The translations under genes were made by a program, and so were the position numbers. Shown one piece after another: positions 36,445-45,103 of a stretch of DNA of 64,000 nt. Source of the stretch: Marinigracilibium pacificum (GTDB taxonomy: Bacteria > Bacteroidota > Bacteroidia > Cytophagales > Cyclobacteriaceae). The notes beneath the pieces were generated by a model. The model did not search any database, had not been told where the DNA came from, and saw only the letters and a list, made by a program, of their open reading frames with translations. The number at the start of each line of letters is the position of its first letter. The first letter of the stretch is position 1. The stretch covers positions 1 to 64,000 of the forward strand of contig NZ_JABBNU010000003.1 in the NCBI RefSeq assembly GCF_012926615.1. Direction: 5' to 3'.

Positions 36445-37281
36445 ATGCTACAAAGAATTTTCATTCTTGTATTAACCGGGGTTATCGGTTCATACTATAC
36501 CTATGCACAATCAATTTCGGAATGTGATCAAAAATCACTGTTTTCACCAATGCCTAATCATGAGGCCAGGCAATGTGAGATTAAAGAATTTGATTCATAT
36601 TCAATTACCAGAAATACAGAAAATGGTAATTATGAATCATTTAATGTTGAAGGTGAAGTCCATAAGGTAAGTTACGATTGGAAAGGTGAATGGTCAAAAA
36701 GACCTTCGAATGTTCAGATATATAGAAACTACCAAAATGCAGTTGAAAAACAAGGAGGCGAACTTCTATATGAATCGGGTTCAGCATACTTTAAGCTTAA
36801 AAAATCAAATAATACTTATTACATAGAAGTATTTGCTGACGGAAGTGGCATGTACAATGTGACTACTATTAAAGAGAGCTCCATGAAGCAGGATGTAGTC
36901 TATTCAGCACAGGAAATAAATAAAATCATTAATCAGGAGGGGCAGATTACATTCTATGGAATCTATTTTTATACTAACAAGGCCACATTAAAAACTGAAT
37001 CAGACAACACGTTAAAGGAAATAGCTAATTTCCTGAAAGCAAATAAAGGCAAACAGGTTTACATTGTCGGACATACAGATAATACAGGTAATCATGATTA
37101 TAACCTTAAATTATCAAAGGAAAGAGCCGAAACAGTTGTGAAAACTTTAGTTAATAATTTTGGAGTATCAGCAAGTCAACTTACAGCAGAGGGAGTCGGA
37201 GAACTTTGTCCGGTAGCTAGTAATAATTCGGAAAAAGACAAAGCATTGAACAGAAGAGTAGTAATGGTTTTAAAACCATAG
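36445..37281 (+). CDS. OmpA family outer-membrane-associated protein
   Basis: The ATG at 36445 gives a 278-residue secreted protein with a signal peptide (about 1-24, ending TYAQ); an earlier in-frame ATG at 36376 would precede it with a poor extension. The middle part (about 25-150) resembles the DUF4892-like domain often paired with OmpA, with the segment YNVTTIKESSMKQD. The C-terminal OmpA-like domain (about 160-278) binds peptidoglycan: IVGHTDNTGNHDYNLKLSKE, RAETVVKTLV and a late NRRVVMVLK. It likely links the outer membrane to the cell wall. Confidence 0.88.
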   Translation: MLQRIFILVLTGVIGSYYTYAQSISECDQKSLFSPMPNHEARQCEIKEFDSYSITRNTENGNYESFNVEGEVHKVSYDWKGEWSKRPSNVQIYRNYQNAVEKQGGELLYESGSAYFKLKKSNNTYYIEVFADGSGMYNVTTIKESSMKQDVVYSAQEINKIINQEGQITFYGIYFYTNKATLKTESDNTLKEIANFLKANKGKQVYIVGHTDNTGNHDYNLKLSKERAETVVKTLVNNFGVSASQLTAEGVGELCPVASNNSEKDKALNRRVVMVLKP

Positions 37282-37463
37282 GATTTAATTAATAAATGGA
37301 TATATAAGCGTTGCGGGTAGGATCAACTGTGTAGAAATTTTATCAGGCTTTTATAAAATTTTATTTTGATATATATGACTTCATATTATTGAAATAATTC
37401 ATATAATTGTTCTATAAAAAATCTAAACCAGAGTTATCAACCAATCAATTCTAATAAATAAAC

Positions 37464-38303
37464 ATGTCAACCAATACCAATATTGAATGTAAAAACTGTA
37501 AAGCTGAATTGCATTCTGAAGATCTGTTTTGCAGTAAGTGTGGAGCAGAAATAATTAATGAGAAGGTTACTTTAAAATATTTATTATCAGGGTTATACTC
37601 ATCACTTGGGTGGGATAATCGATTTTGGACTACATTAAGAAAGTTAATTACAAATCCGGGCCATGTATTTGAAAAGTATTTAAAGGGAACAAGAAAAATG
37701 TACTCCCCTCCCTTTACTTTTTTTGCCATAGCAATGACGATTTATGTATTAATAATCGGCTTTAATTCACAAAAAATCGAGGAGATTACTTTTCCTATCC
37801 CGAAAACAGAGGAGCGTATTTCTACAGGGTCACAAACTGATAGCAAAAGTTTAAAAAACACTAATGATTATCAGGAAAAATCTGCTTCAGTCCCATCAAA
37901 ATCAAATGCCAATATTAAAAAATTAACTGATTTTATAAAAAAGCATTATTTTCATATTTCATTTCTGCTACTTCCACTCTATGCATTAATAGCGTATCTC
38001 GTTTTTGGCAAACCAGATAACTATGCTGAACACCTGATTATCAATTCTTATATAAATGGGATAATTATTTTTTCAAGTATCATATTATTAATAATCACTT
38101 TAATAACTAATCTGGAAGGCATTTTCACATACGGCCAATATGCAATCATTCTTCTTTATTATGCCTATGCTTATCATGATTATCGCAATTACACAATTAA
38201 GACATCCTTAAAAAAGTCATTTAAATTCTTCCTTATATTTAGTGCTTTTTTCATTCTCTTTACATTAGTAGCCGTTGTATATGCTATCATTAGTGTAACG
38301 TAA
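37464..38303 (+). CDS. DUF3667-like membrane protein with zinc ribbon
   Basis: A 279-residue membrane protein. The N-terminal zinc-ribbon is the pair CKNCKAE and CSKCGAE (residues about 9-30). Next comes the DUF3667-type segment FWTTLRKLITNPGHVFEKYL, KGTRKMYSPPFTFFAIAM, then several transmembrane helices around 85-105, 170-190, 200-225 and later. A hydrophilic loop about residues 105-155 separates the first helix from the others. The family is common in Bacteroidota and its role is not established. It is followed after 17 bp by a DUF3781-like gene, which may share its transcript. Confidence 0.75.
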   Translation: MSTNTNIECKNCKAELHSEDLFCSKCGAEIINEKVTLKYLLSGLYSSLGWDNRFWTTLRKLITNPGHVFEKYLKGTRKMYSPPFTFFAIAMTIYVLIIGFNSQKIEEITFPIPKTEERISTGSQTDSKSLKNTNDYQEKSASVPSKSNANIKKLTDFIKKHYFHISFLLLPLYALIAYLVFGKPDNYAEHLIINSYINGIIIFSSIILLIITLITNLEGIFTYGQYAIILLYYAYAYHDYRNYTIKTSLKKSFKFFLIFSAFFILFTLVAVVYAIISVT

Positions 38304-38320
38304 GGGTAAATATTTATGAA

Positions 38321-38578
38321 ATGAAAATCAACAAGCAATTAATCATTAACAAGCTTTGTTATACACCCCTTGTTTACCAAAGAATTAATAAAAAGCTAGC
38401 AACTAACTATACTACTAATGAAATAGAAAACCTTATCTTTTCAATTATTACAAATACTAATGAAAATGAAATAATAAAATCCGGTAAAAACTACTACCTC
38501 ATAAACCCTGAATACAAAATAAGGATTACTATTAATTCCACTACATTTAGAGTAATAACTGTAGATAAGATCAAATAA
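38321..38578 (+). CDS. DUF3781-like small protein
   Basis: An 85-residue basic protein that resembles the DUF3781 family: LCYTPLVYQRINKKLATNYT, then the helix EIENLIFSIITNTNEN and the strand-rich end KSGKNYYLINPEY. No enzymatic motif is visible. It follows the DUF3667-like gene by 17 bp. The function is unknown; the family assignment is likely but not certain. Confidence 0.7.
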   Translation: MKINKQLIINKLCYTPLVYQRINKKLATNYTTNEIENLIFSIITNTNENEIIKSGKNYYLINPEYKIRITINSTTFRVITVDKIK

Positions 38579-38679
38579 ATGAAGATCAATGAATAACAAA
38601 TGTAATCTTGCAAATCTATCGTTATTCACATAATTTTGGTTTGGAATTATTAAATTTTTCAACTACCAAAACACAACAA

Positions 38680-39132
38680 ATGATGACTAAAATACTTTTA
38701 GGAAGTAGAAACAACTTTTCCTTAAAAACTAACCGATGGATTTATATCATCGGGGGTTTAATATATGCTTTGTTGGGTATTATGATGGTATTAGATGATG
38801 GCTTTTCATTATTAGCTATCAGCTGGATAATCATGGGAGTTATCGGAGTTGTTTATAGCATATTAGCATTATCTGGAAAGTCTAAATATGCGCCTAAATT
38901 TGAAGCAGATCAAGAAAGATTATCCTTTAAAACAGGTGTGTTTTCTTCGACAATAAATTTTCAATGGAAAGATATTCAGATGATAAAATTTGGTCATTAT
39001 ACTATTGAAATAGTTTCCAAAAACCAAAGCAAAAACTTTACCTATGAAACTAACCCTGATGTATCAGTTTCTATAAAGCAAACTATAAGAAAATATGCCC
39101 AATCTAAGGATATTGAAATAATCGGTGGTTAA
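38680..39132 (+). CDS. Small two-helix membrane protein of PH-like type
   Basis: The ATG at 38680 gives a 150-residue protein; a longer in-frame start at 38608 adds a poor N-terminus. Two transmembrane segments (about residues 22-42 and 47-68: WIYIIGGLIYALLGIMMVL and ISWIIMGVIGVVYSILAL) are followed by a soluble, strand-rich part with ERLSFKTGVFSSTINFQW and a helix SVSIKQTIRKYAQ. This layout matches small bacterial PH-like membrane proteins. It could be a cytosolic-facing accessory protein. I do not recognise a named family with certainty. Confidence 0.7.
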   Translation: MMTKILLGSRNNFSLKTNRWIYIIGGLIYALLGIMMVLDDGFSLLAISWIIMGVIGVVYSILALSGKSKYAPKFEADQERLSFKTGVFSSTINFQWKDIQMIKFGHYTIEIVSKNQSKNFTYETNPDVSVSIKQTIRKYAQSKDIEIIGG

Positions 39133-39282
39133 TTAATTTTCTTCTTCACATCTAAATGAATGACATATAAATTAATTGACAACAATAATTATCAGTTAAT
39201 TACAAACTTCATAAAACAAGGATTAACATCAATCATTTAATACTATTCAATACTCAGGGACGTTGATTATTCAAACGCCGTA

Positions 39283-40710
39283 ATGAGACTTATATTTCTA
39301 TTTTTATTTATTCCATTTTGGGTTGTATCTCAGACTGCACCTGAATACCTGGAAGATTTCCAGATATATAAAAAAGCATTAACTGAATACCATCCTTCGT
39401 TATATCGATTTAGTTCAAAACAACAGTTTGAAAGCACCTTTGATGCTATTGAGAAGCAAATTAATGAAAACACATCTCCCCTTGAGTTTTACAGAATGCT
39501 TTCCAAAATTGAATCATTAATCAGAGAATCTCATTCATATATTAGTCCTTCTCAAGAAATTTTAAAGATTATTTATTCATCACCGTTATTCCCTTTTGAA
39601 GTATATGTAAAAAACAATAAGCTATTAATAACTAACACAAAAACTAATCAGTTTAGACATTTTATTGGAACGGAAATAACATCAATAAATGACATTTCAA
39701 TTGACCAAATAATTGATTTATTAGAGCATGCTACAGGTATGAAATCAGCATTTAGCAATTCAGCATTATTAGACCAGCTATCTTACAATGATAATTTCGC
39801 ATTAGCCTATGCCCTGTTCATTGAAGCCCCAAAGCAATTTAAAATAGAGTATAAGGCAAATTTAAAAAGCAGTATCATTTCAGAAACTATAACAGGAGTT
39901 ATTCCCAGTCCCAAAAATCAAGAACTTCAATTCCCGGAATATCCGGAAGAAAAAGACCCTCCTTTTTCATTCGAAATTAAAGGTGAAACAGCATTAATGA
40001 CCATTACAACTTTTGCTCACTGGATTGTTTCGGCAGACATAAAAGACTATCATGACTTTTTTCAAAAATGCTTTGAAGAAATCCATGATAAACAAATCAG
40101 TTCACTAATTATTGATGTCAGAAACAATAGAGGTGGTGAAGGTTTGTTGGCTTCAGAACTCTTAAGCTATATAATTGATCAGGATTTCACACAATACAAA
40201 TACCTGAAAACCAACACCCTGGATTATAAATACATCAATAGTCTACCTGATTCAAAAAAAATTAAAATAAGCAAAAGAAATTATATCGAAACTGATTTCG
40301 GGTACTACCTTATTCGCAGTGAAATCCTTGATTCAATCAAAATCAAGGATAAGTTTCACTTTGAAGGTGATGTATTCATACTCCAAGGCGGGGGTTCCCG
40401 ATCGGCCACAAATTCATTTCTGGCGTTGGCAAAAACACATAAAGCAGGAACTTTAGTTGGAACTGAATCAGGAGGTGCGTATGAAGATGTTGATGGAAGA
40501 AAATTTGCCCAGTTCACTTTGCCTAAATCAGGTATAAAAGTAACATTTCCTGTTTTTTGCATCAAAATCAACTCATGGGATGGAGATAAAAATAAGGGGG
40601 TTATTCCAGACATAATTATTGAGCCTGATATTAAGGATATCCTAAATCAAAAAGATAGCCAATTACAATTTGTCTTAGATTTAATTGCTGAAAACCAATA
40701 TTCTAACTAA
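39283..40710 (+). CDS. Secreted S41-type peptidase
   Basis: A 475-residue secreted protein with a signal peptide (about 1-17, ending VVSQ). The N-terminal half has the helical bundle and possible PDZ-like part seen in tail-specific proteases, with SLIRESHSYISPSQEIL. The catalytic domain shows SLIIDVRNNRGGEGLLASEL and the nucleophile region GGGSRSATNSFLALAKTH, with Ser374 as the likely catalytic serine, followed by GTLVGTESGGAYED. These match S41 (CtpA/Tsp-like) peptidases. Its catalytic lysine is not obvious. It probably degrades or processes periplasmic proteins. The neighbours are lipoproteins. Confidence 0.85.
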   Translation: MRLIFLFLFIPFWVVSQTAPEYLEDFQIYKKALTEYHPSLYRFSSKQQFESTFDAIEKQINENTSPLEFYRMLSKIESLIRESHSYISPSQEILKIIYSSPLFPFEVYVKNNKLLITNTKTNQFRHFIGTEITSINDISIDQIIDLLEHATGMKSAFSNSALLDQLSYNDNFALAYALFIEAPKQFKIEYKANLKSSIISETITGVIPSPKNQELQFPEYPEEKDPPFSFEIKGETALMTITTFAHWIVSADIKDYHDFFQKCFEEIHDKQISSLIIDVRNNRGGEGLLASELLSYIIDQDFTQYKYLKTNTLDYKYINSLPDSKKIKISKRNYIETDFGYYLIRSEILDSIKIKDKFHFEGDVFILQGGGSRSATNSFLALAKTHKAGTLVGTESGGAYEDVDGRKFAQFTLPKSGIKVTFPVFCIKINSWDGDKNKGVIPDIIIEPDIKDILNQKDSQLQFVLDLIAENQYSN

Positions 40711-40746
40711 CTACAGTTTAATTTAGCAGTAAATAAGAGACTCAAA

Positions 40747-41577
40747 ATGAACAAATTACCCATTTTCATACTTTTATTAATAATTTTTGCTGCCTGTAGC
40801 AAAAAATCTGTAGATGACTCAGAAACAAACGTTTATAAAAAAAAGGTTGCAATTGTTTTAACAAGCCCAGATAGTTTTAAAGCCCCCGATTCATTGTTAT
40901 CCGGATATTATGAAATTTCATTTTCAAACCAGACTAAAGAACTGCATTCTGCTCATTTAATTAAGCTTAATGAAGGCTATACAGCTAGTCAACTCATCAA
41001 TGCTTATGCAGATTCAATTCGCACCGGAGGGGACAGACCTAAATGGATGACTCATTGGGGAGGAGTTATTTCTCAAAATGGAATTAGTAAAATATCACTT
41101 GAACTAAAACCTGGTAATTATGTTTGGGTTTGTGTGATGGGTTCAGACTCACTACCCCATTTTGTAGGACATGAAAATAAGCCTCTACATGTAGCTGTTA
41201 ATAGCATTCAAGTAACTCCTCTTCCGGATGCAAATGTTACAATTACTATGACTGATGAAAATCATAGCCTTAATCAACCACTAAATAGTGGTTCTCAAAC
41301 TGTAGAAATAACCAACTCAGGCTCAAAATATCATTTGGCCGCAATCTCAAGATTAAATGAAGGATCATCTGTTGAAGATGTTATTAGCTGGTACCAAACA
41401 TACGATGGTCCACCTCCAGTATCAGGATTATACTCAACTTCTGCAATTGGTCCGGGATTATCAGCAAGAATGGACCTTGATTTACAACCCGGAACTTATA
41501 TTTTGTATTGTATGGCTAATGCAGAAGGTAAATTTCATTTACTTGATGGAGCTATAACTACTTTTGAAGTTGAATAA
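40747..41577 (+). CDS. Lipoprotein with a tandem 100-residue repeat
   Basis: A 276-residue lipoprotein (lipobox FAAC, Cys18) made of two related domains of about 100 residues. The first contains LIKLNEGYTASQLINAY, GISKISLELKPGNYVWVC and the second ISRLNEGSSVEDVISWY and ARMDLDLQPGTYILYC, so both share LNEG, LKPG/LQPG and a final cysteine strand. The pattern looks like a beta-sandwich of the cupredoxin kind, but no copper-binding set is clear in either copy. I know no named family. It starts 36 bp after the S41 peptidase gene, so they may be co-transcribed and act together at the envelope. Confidence 0.7.
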   Translation: MNKLPIFILLLIIFAACSKKSVDDSETNVYKKKVAIVLTSPDSFKAPDSLLSGYYEISFSNQTKELHSAHLIKLNEGYTASQLINAYADSIRTGGDRPKWMTHWGGVISQNGISKISLELKPGNYVWVCVMGSDSLPHFVGHENKPLHVAVNSIQVTPLPDANVTITMTDENHSLNQPLNSGSQTVEITNSGSKYHLAAISRLNEGSSVEDVISWYQTYDGPPPVSGLYSTSAIGPGLSARMDLDLQPGTYILYCMANAEGKFHLLDGAITTFEVE

Positions 41578-41676
41578 GTAATATTCATTTAAAATTTAGC
41601 TGTCAAAGAACAAATTTCATGTAACCTCTCACCTATTTAATTATTTTGCACAAGCGTTTTGCCAGAATTCAAAGTA

Positions 41677-42408
41677 ATGAAGTTAACATACTATCTATTA
41701 ATTATATTATCCGGAATTAGATCAATAGGATTTGCTCAAAATCCTGATTTTTTATACCAAAGTGAAAATGTAAAAATCGAAAAGCTAACAGAAAACACGT
41801 ACCGCCATATCTCCTACCTTGAAACGGATTACGGTAAAGTGGGTTGTAACGGAATGATTGTAGTTAGTGACGGTGAAGCTTTGGTATTTGATACCCCAAC
41901 AAATGACAGGGATTCAAAAGAGCTAATCAAGTGGATTGAAAACACACTTAATGTTCAGGTAAAAGGAGTCATTGTAACTCACTTTCATGATGATTGTCTT
42001 GGAGGACTCAAGGGGTTCCATGATAAGCTTATCCCCTCCTATTCATCATTTAAAACAATTGACCTGGCTAAAAGTGACAGTGTAACCATACCTCAAAATG
42101 GATTTGAAAAGCATCTGGAAATTAAGGTTGGTTCACATTGGGTAACCAACGAATATTTTGGTGAAGGCCACACAATAGATAATATCGTATCATATTTCCC
42201 AAAAGATAAAGTAATGTTTGGAGGATGCCTGATTAAATCATTAGGTGCTGGCAAAGGATATCTTGGTGATGCCAATACAGCCGAATGGTCGAATACTGTT
42301 AGAGCAATAAAGAAAAAATATGGGGATATAAAAGTTGTGATCCCCGGCCATGGGAATCCAGGTGATATTGAATTACTTGATTATACTATTGAGATGTTTA
42401 AATTATGA
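41677..42408 (+). CDS. Subclass B1 metallo-beta-lactamase
   Basis: The ATG at 41677 gives a 244-residue protein with a signal peptide (about 1-21, ending GFAQ); a TTG at 41659 adds a poor extension. It carries the full B1 zinc set. His102, His104 and Asp106 lie in VTHFHDDCLGGL, His165 in GEGHTIDNIV, Cys184 in GGCLIKSLGAG and His225 in IPGHGNPGD. The cysteine ligand and the GGCLIKS context separate B1 from B2/B3 and from general MBL-fold hydrolases. Its periplasmic product should hydrolyse beta-lactams, including carbapenems if like CcrA or BlaB, but activity is not shown. No insertion sequence flanks it, so it looks intrinsic. Confidence 0.9.
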   Translation: MKLTYYLLIILSGIRSIGFAQNPDFLYQSENVKIEKLTENTYRHISYLETDYGKVGCNGMIVVSDGEALVFDTPTNDRDSKELIKWIENTLNVQVKGVIVTHFHDDCLGGLKGFHDKLIPSYSSFKTIDLAKSDSVTIPQNGFEKHLEIKVGSHWVTNEYFGEGHTIDNIVSYFPKDKVMFGGCLIKSLGAGKGYLGDANTAEWSNTVRAIKKKYGDIKVVIPGHGNPGDIELLDYTIEMFKL

Positions 42409-42806
42409 ATAAAATAATATACTGGTTTCTATTCCTTATTTCTGTATTAATTCTTCTGGTAAATTTTGGAATCGGCCTAATGGCAATGAGTATCATTATA
42501 ATCCCGGTACTTGGCTTACATATTTATAATGGAATTAATCTTGATAAAATAAAGGATTATAAAATCGCAGTTTTAGCATCTTCGGTTAACTTTTTATTAT
42601 TTGTATTAATCAGGCCTGATGGTGTACATTCTCTAAACGAAAATGGATTAAGTTCATTTTTGAGTTTATTTCATATCAATTTTGGATACAATAAAAACCT
42701 TGAAAATTTCTCTTTTTTTACTTCAATAATTTTATTGTTTACTCAGTTGTTTATCGAAATAAAACTAAGAAGGATGGTAAAAAGAAGTGAAATAATAGCT
42801 CACTAG
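42405..42806 (+). CDS. Small multi-pass membrane protein of unknown function
   Basis: A 133-residue membrane protein with about four hydrophobic segments: IIYWFLFLISVLILLVNFGI, MAMSIIIIPVLGLHIYN, IAVLASSVNFLLFVLI and FFTSIILLFTQLFIEI. I know no family for it. It overlaps the metallo-beta-lactamase gene by 4 bp (ATGA overlap), so the two are translated together and may be functionally linked. This pairing is unusual for a beta-lactamase gene; the role of the membrane protein is unknown. Confidence 0.7.
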   Translation: MNKIIYWFLFLISVLILLVNFGIGLMAMSIIIIPVLGLHIYNGINLDKIKDYKIAVLASSVNFLLFVLIRPDGVHSLNENGLSSFLSLFHINFGYNKNLENFSFFTSIILLFTQLFIEIKLRRMVKRSEIIAH

Positions 42807-42933
42807 ATATTCATTAAGCTGATTAATTTTTAAATAACCGAAACAACACTTTGCTTTATATTTTTAAAGATTACATAAAGAATACTCGAGTCCACTCCCT
42901 AATTAATTTTTTCTTTTGTTGAAAATTATTCGA

Positions 42934-43329
42934 ATGAAAAATCCAATTACAAAGTATTTCATAATCCAGCTAATAATTGGCTTTACCTTAACTATTATAT
43001 CCATTAATTTAACAGGGGTAATAAATGATTTAGATGATTATTCAAAAGGAAGATTACTCCTGCTTTCATTCGTGGGAGGATTACTGTTCACTTTGTTTAA
43101 TGGAATTATTAATTCTTTAAATTTCACCTATCCAAAATATCACAATAAATTAATAGCATTTTATCTACCGGTAATGATATGGCTAATACCATTAATATTT
43201 ATAATTTCAGATCTAATTATAAAAAATGATTCGAAACATTCTGATTGGTTATTAATTTTGATTTGGATAGAACCAATTCTTTATAATTTAATATTGTCTA
43301 GGTCTACTCCTCCTAAAAGCTCTTCATAA
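42934..43329 (+). CDS. Small multi-pass membrane protein of unknown function
   Basis: The ATG at 42934 gives a 131-residue membrane protein; an earlier TTG at 42916 is less likely. Four hydrophobic segments are visible: YFIIQLIIGFTLTIISINLT, LLLLSFVGGLLFTLFNGII, LIAFYLPVMIWLIPLIFII and DWLLILIWIEPILYNLIL. I do not recognise a family. It stands between two groups of genes and has 127 bp of upstream sequence from the previous stop. Confidence 0.6.
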   Translation: MKNPITKYFIIQLIIGFTLTIISINLTGVINDLDDYSKGRLLLLSFVGGLLFTLFNGIINSLNFTYPKYHNKLIAFYLPVMIWLIPLIFIISDLIIKNDSKHSDWLLILIWIEPILYNLILSRSTPPKSSS

Positions 43330-43450
43330 AACTTATTTTATCTTCTAAATTTATCATCCTCGTAGTATGAATATTTTTTTAAATAATTTTCGATCAATTT
43401 ATACTCATCAGAAAAATCTTTTCAATGTTTAAATTATGAATGATTTTTTT

Positions 43451-44209
43451 ATGAAATACCTAATATTAATATTTATAGTTTTATGCGGGTGCTCACCATC
43501 AAATACACCTAAATTCAATATAGAGGTATTTAATAGTAATCAAATGTATCTTGATCTAATGGAAGAATATGATATGAACATGGATACACTTATGTTTGAA
43601 GACGAAAATTATGTTATTAGCGGATCTTGTAATGGAGAATGGGGAGGTTCTATTAAGTTCAAGGAAAAAAAGGACAATTCTGTCTATGCCTGCGAAGCAA
43701 CTTGCCCGGTTAGTGTTGACAAAATTGATAATATTTATTATTTATCAACAACCCTAGCTCATGGAAACGGATTTTCGAGGATATTCAAGATATTGGAACC
43801 CTCATCTATGGAAAAATATATATTACCAGAACCTGAATTAATGGATGATGGTACTTTAGGATATTATATTGGTGATACAGAATCAAAATCTTCTTTAGGA
43901 CGAACTACTATTCTCGATACCACCCAGATCTTGATCATATCTACTTTCCCTTACAACAAAGATCTGTTTTATATTACTACAGATTTTAAAAACACCTGGT
44001 TATCAAGAGTAGTTAACGGCAGGTTTGAACATCTAAAAAAAATACTGGATTTCGAAATTATATCTTATGAACCAATGCTTGTCCATTCTAGTAATGGAAG
44101 TCGCTTATCTGTTTTTTATAATGAGAGTAAAAGGGGTTTAATAAAAATTACTGGAAACAATATTGATGTGGTACTCATTGAAAAACATAACTATGAAACT
44201 AATAACTAA
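43451..44209 (+). CDS. Hypothetical lipoprotein
   Basis: The ATG at 43451 gives a 252-residue lipoprotein with a lipobox LCGC (the ATG at 43436 would only add five residues). The mature protein is acidic, with the segments SCNGEWGGSIKFKEKK, CEATCPVSVDKIDNIYYLS, TTLAHGNGFSRIFKI and ISTFPYNKDLFYITTDF. The repeated beta-strand pattern suggests a beta-propeller-like or sandwich fold, but I cannot assign a family. It overlaps the next membrane protein gene by 17 bp, so translation is coupled. Confidence 0.65.
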   Translation: MKYLILIFIVLCGCSPSNTPKFNIEVFNSNQMYLDLMEEYDMNMDTLMFEDENYVISGSCNGEWGGSIKFKEKKDNSVYACEATCPVSVDKIDNIYYLSTTLAHGNGFSRIFKILEPSSMEKYILPEPELMDDGTLGYYIGDTESKSSLGRTTILDTTQILIISTFPYNKDLFYITTDFKNTWLSRVVNGRFEHLKKILDFEIISYEPMLVHSSNGSRLSVFYNESKRGLIKITGNNIDVVLIEKHNYETNN

Positions 44210-44579
44210 ACTTTCATACTTGATTTTGTTAGTGTTTCCAATAGTATTAACCATATTAATATTTGCAACCATTATGACTGTAGGTGCTTCAGGACATAGC
44301 GCTGGATTTGGCTTTTTTGAATCAGGAATTCTTTTAATTTATTCATTATTCATGATACTGGCTAGTTACAAGTCCTTGAAAAAAAGCCCTAAATCAATCA
44401 AATTAAGAATGCTCAATTTCATATTAATAGTACCATTAGTTTTAATTAGTACATTTTTCCTTTCTATGATTCTATATGCTCCTACAGGATTACCTATTGA
44501 TTTATTTATAATTATAATAACATTAACCGGAACGCTTTCAGGAACAATTGTTCTATACGATAACATTAAAAATAAATGA
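44193..44579 (+). CDS. Small membrane protein of unknown function
   Basis: The ATG at 44193 gives a 128-residue protein with about four hydrophobic segments, including LSYLILLVFPIVLTILIFAT, GILLIYSLFMILASY, MLNFILIVPLVLISTFFLSM and LFIIIITLTGTLSGTIVLY. A start at 44163 is possible but would lie deeper inside the preceding gene. It overlaps the lipoprotein gene by 17 bp and the next small gene by 4 bp, so all three form one operon. No family recognised. Confidence 0.65.
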   Translation: MKLITKLSYLILLVFPIVLTILIFATIMTVGASGHSAGFGFFESGILLIYSLFMILASYKSLKKSPKSIKLRMLNFILIVPLVLISTFFLSMILYAPTGLPIDLFIIIITLTGTLSGTIVLYDNIKNK

Positions 44580-44854
44580 GGCCTCCTTTTGAAAATAAAT
44601 ATGCGCATTTAATAAAGAAAGATATTAGAAATTTAAGGAGCTTTAAACTATTTACCTGGTCAGGTTTAATCTTAATTAGTTATTTTATTACTGCCTTTAT
44701 AGATGATTTCCTTGACATCGAAATACTTATCTTTGTATTATACCCTGGGATTGCAATAATATTACTTCCTTCCGCTCTTGTATTTATTACTTCATCTCTA
44801 AGTTTGATAATTGATCTCAAAGAAATGAAATCCAGAGATCGAATAAGTAAATAA
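44576..44854 (+). CDS. Small membrane protein of unknown function
   Basis: A 92-residue protein with two hydrophobic segments (FTWSGLILISYFITAFI and ILIFVLYPGIAIILLP) between charged ends. It overlaps the preceding membrane protein gene by 4 bp. No family is recognised. It closes the small operon beginning at 43451. Confidence 0.6.
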   Translation: MRPPFENKYAHLIKKDIRNLRSFKLFTWSGLILISYFITAFIDDFLDIEILIFVLYPGIAIILLPSALVFITSSLSLIIDLKEMKSRDRISK

Positions 44855-45103
44855 ATTCAAATGTCTTGATAACCAAATTCATTCAATATAAAACCATCAA
44901 TTATTCAGACACAGATAAAATAGCACAATAACAAGAATTAAAATAAATTTTCTTAAACAACATTTTATTCTCCGATTAAATTAAAACCTCATTATTTTTA
45001 CTTAATACCTCACATTTTGTTCTTTATCGAATTTAGCCAAACTTTATTCCATCCCACAATTCCCTAATATACTTTTGCCTGTTAGTATTAACATTTTTTT
45101 ATC

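Noticed and set aside
45070-45077. TACTTTTG as a promoter -7 box of the large lipoprotein gene
   Set aside because: It matches the consensus but has no convincing -33 element, and such eight-mers are frequent by chance. It is mentioned only in the gene entry.
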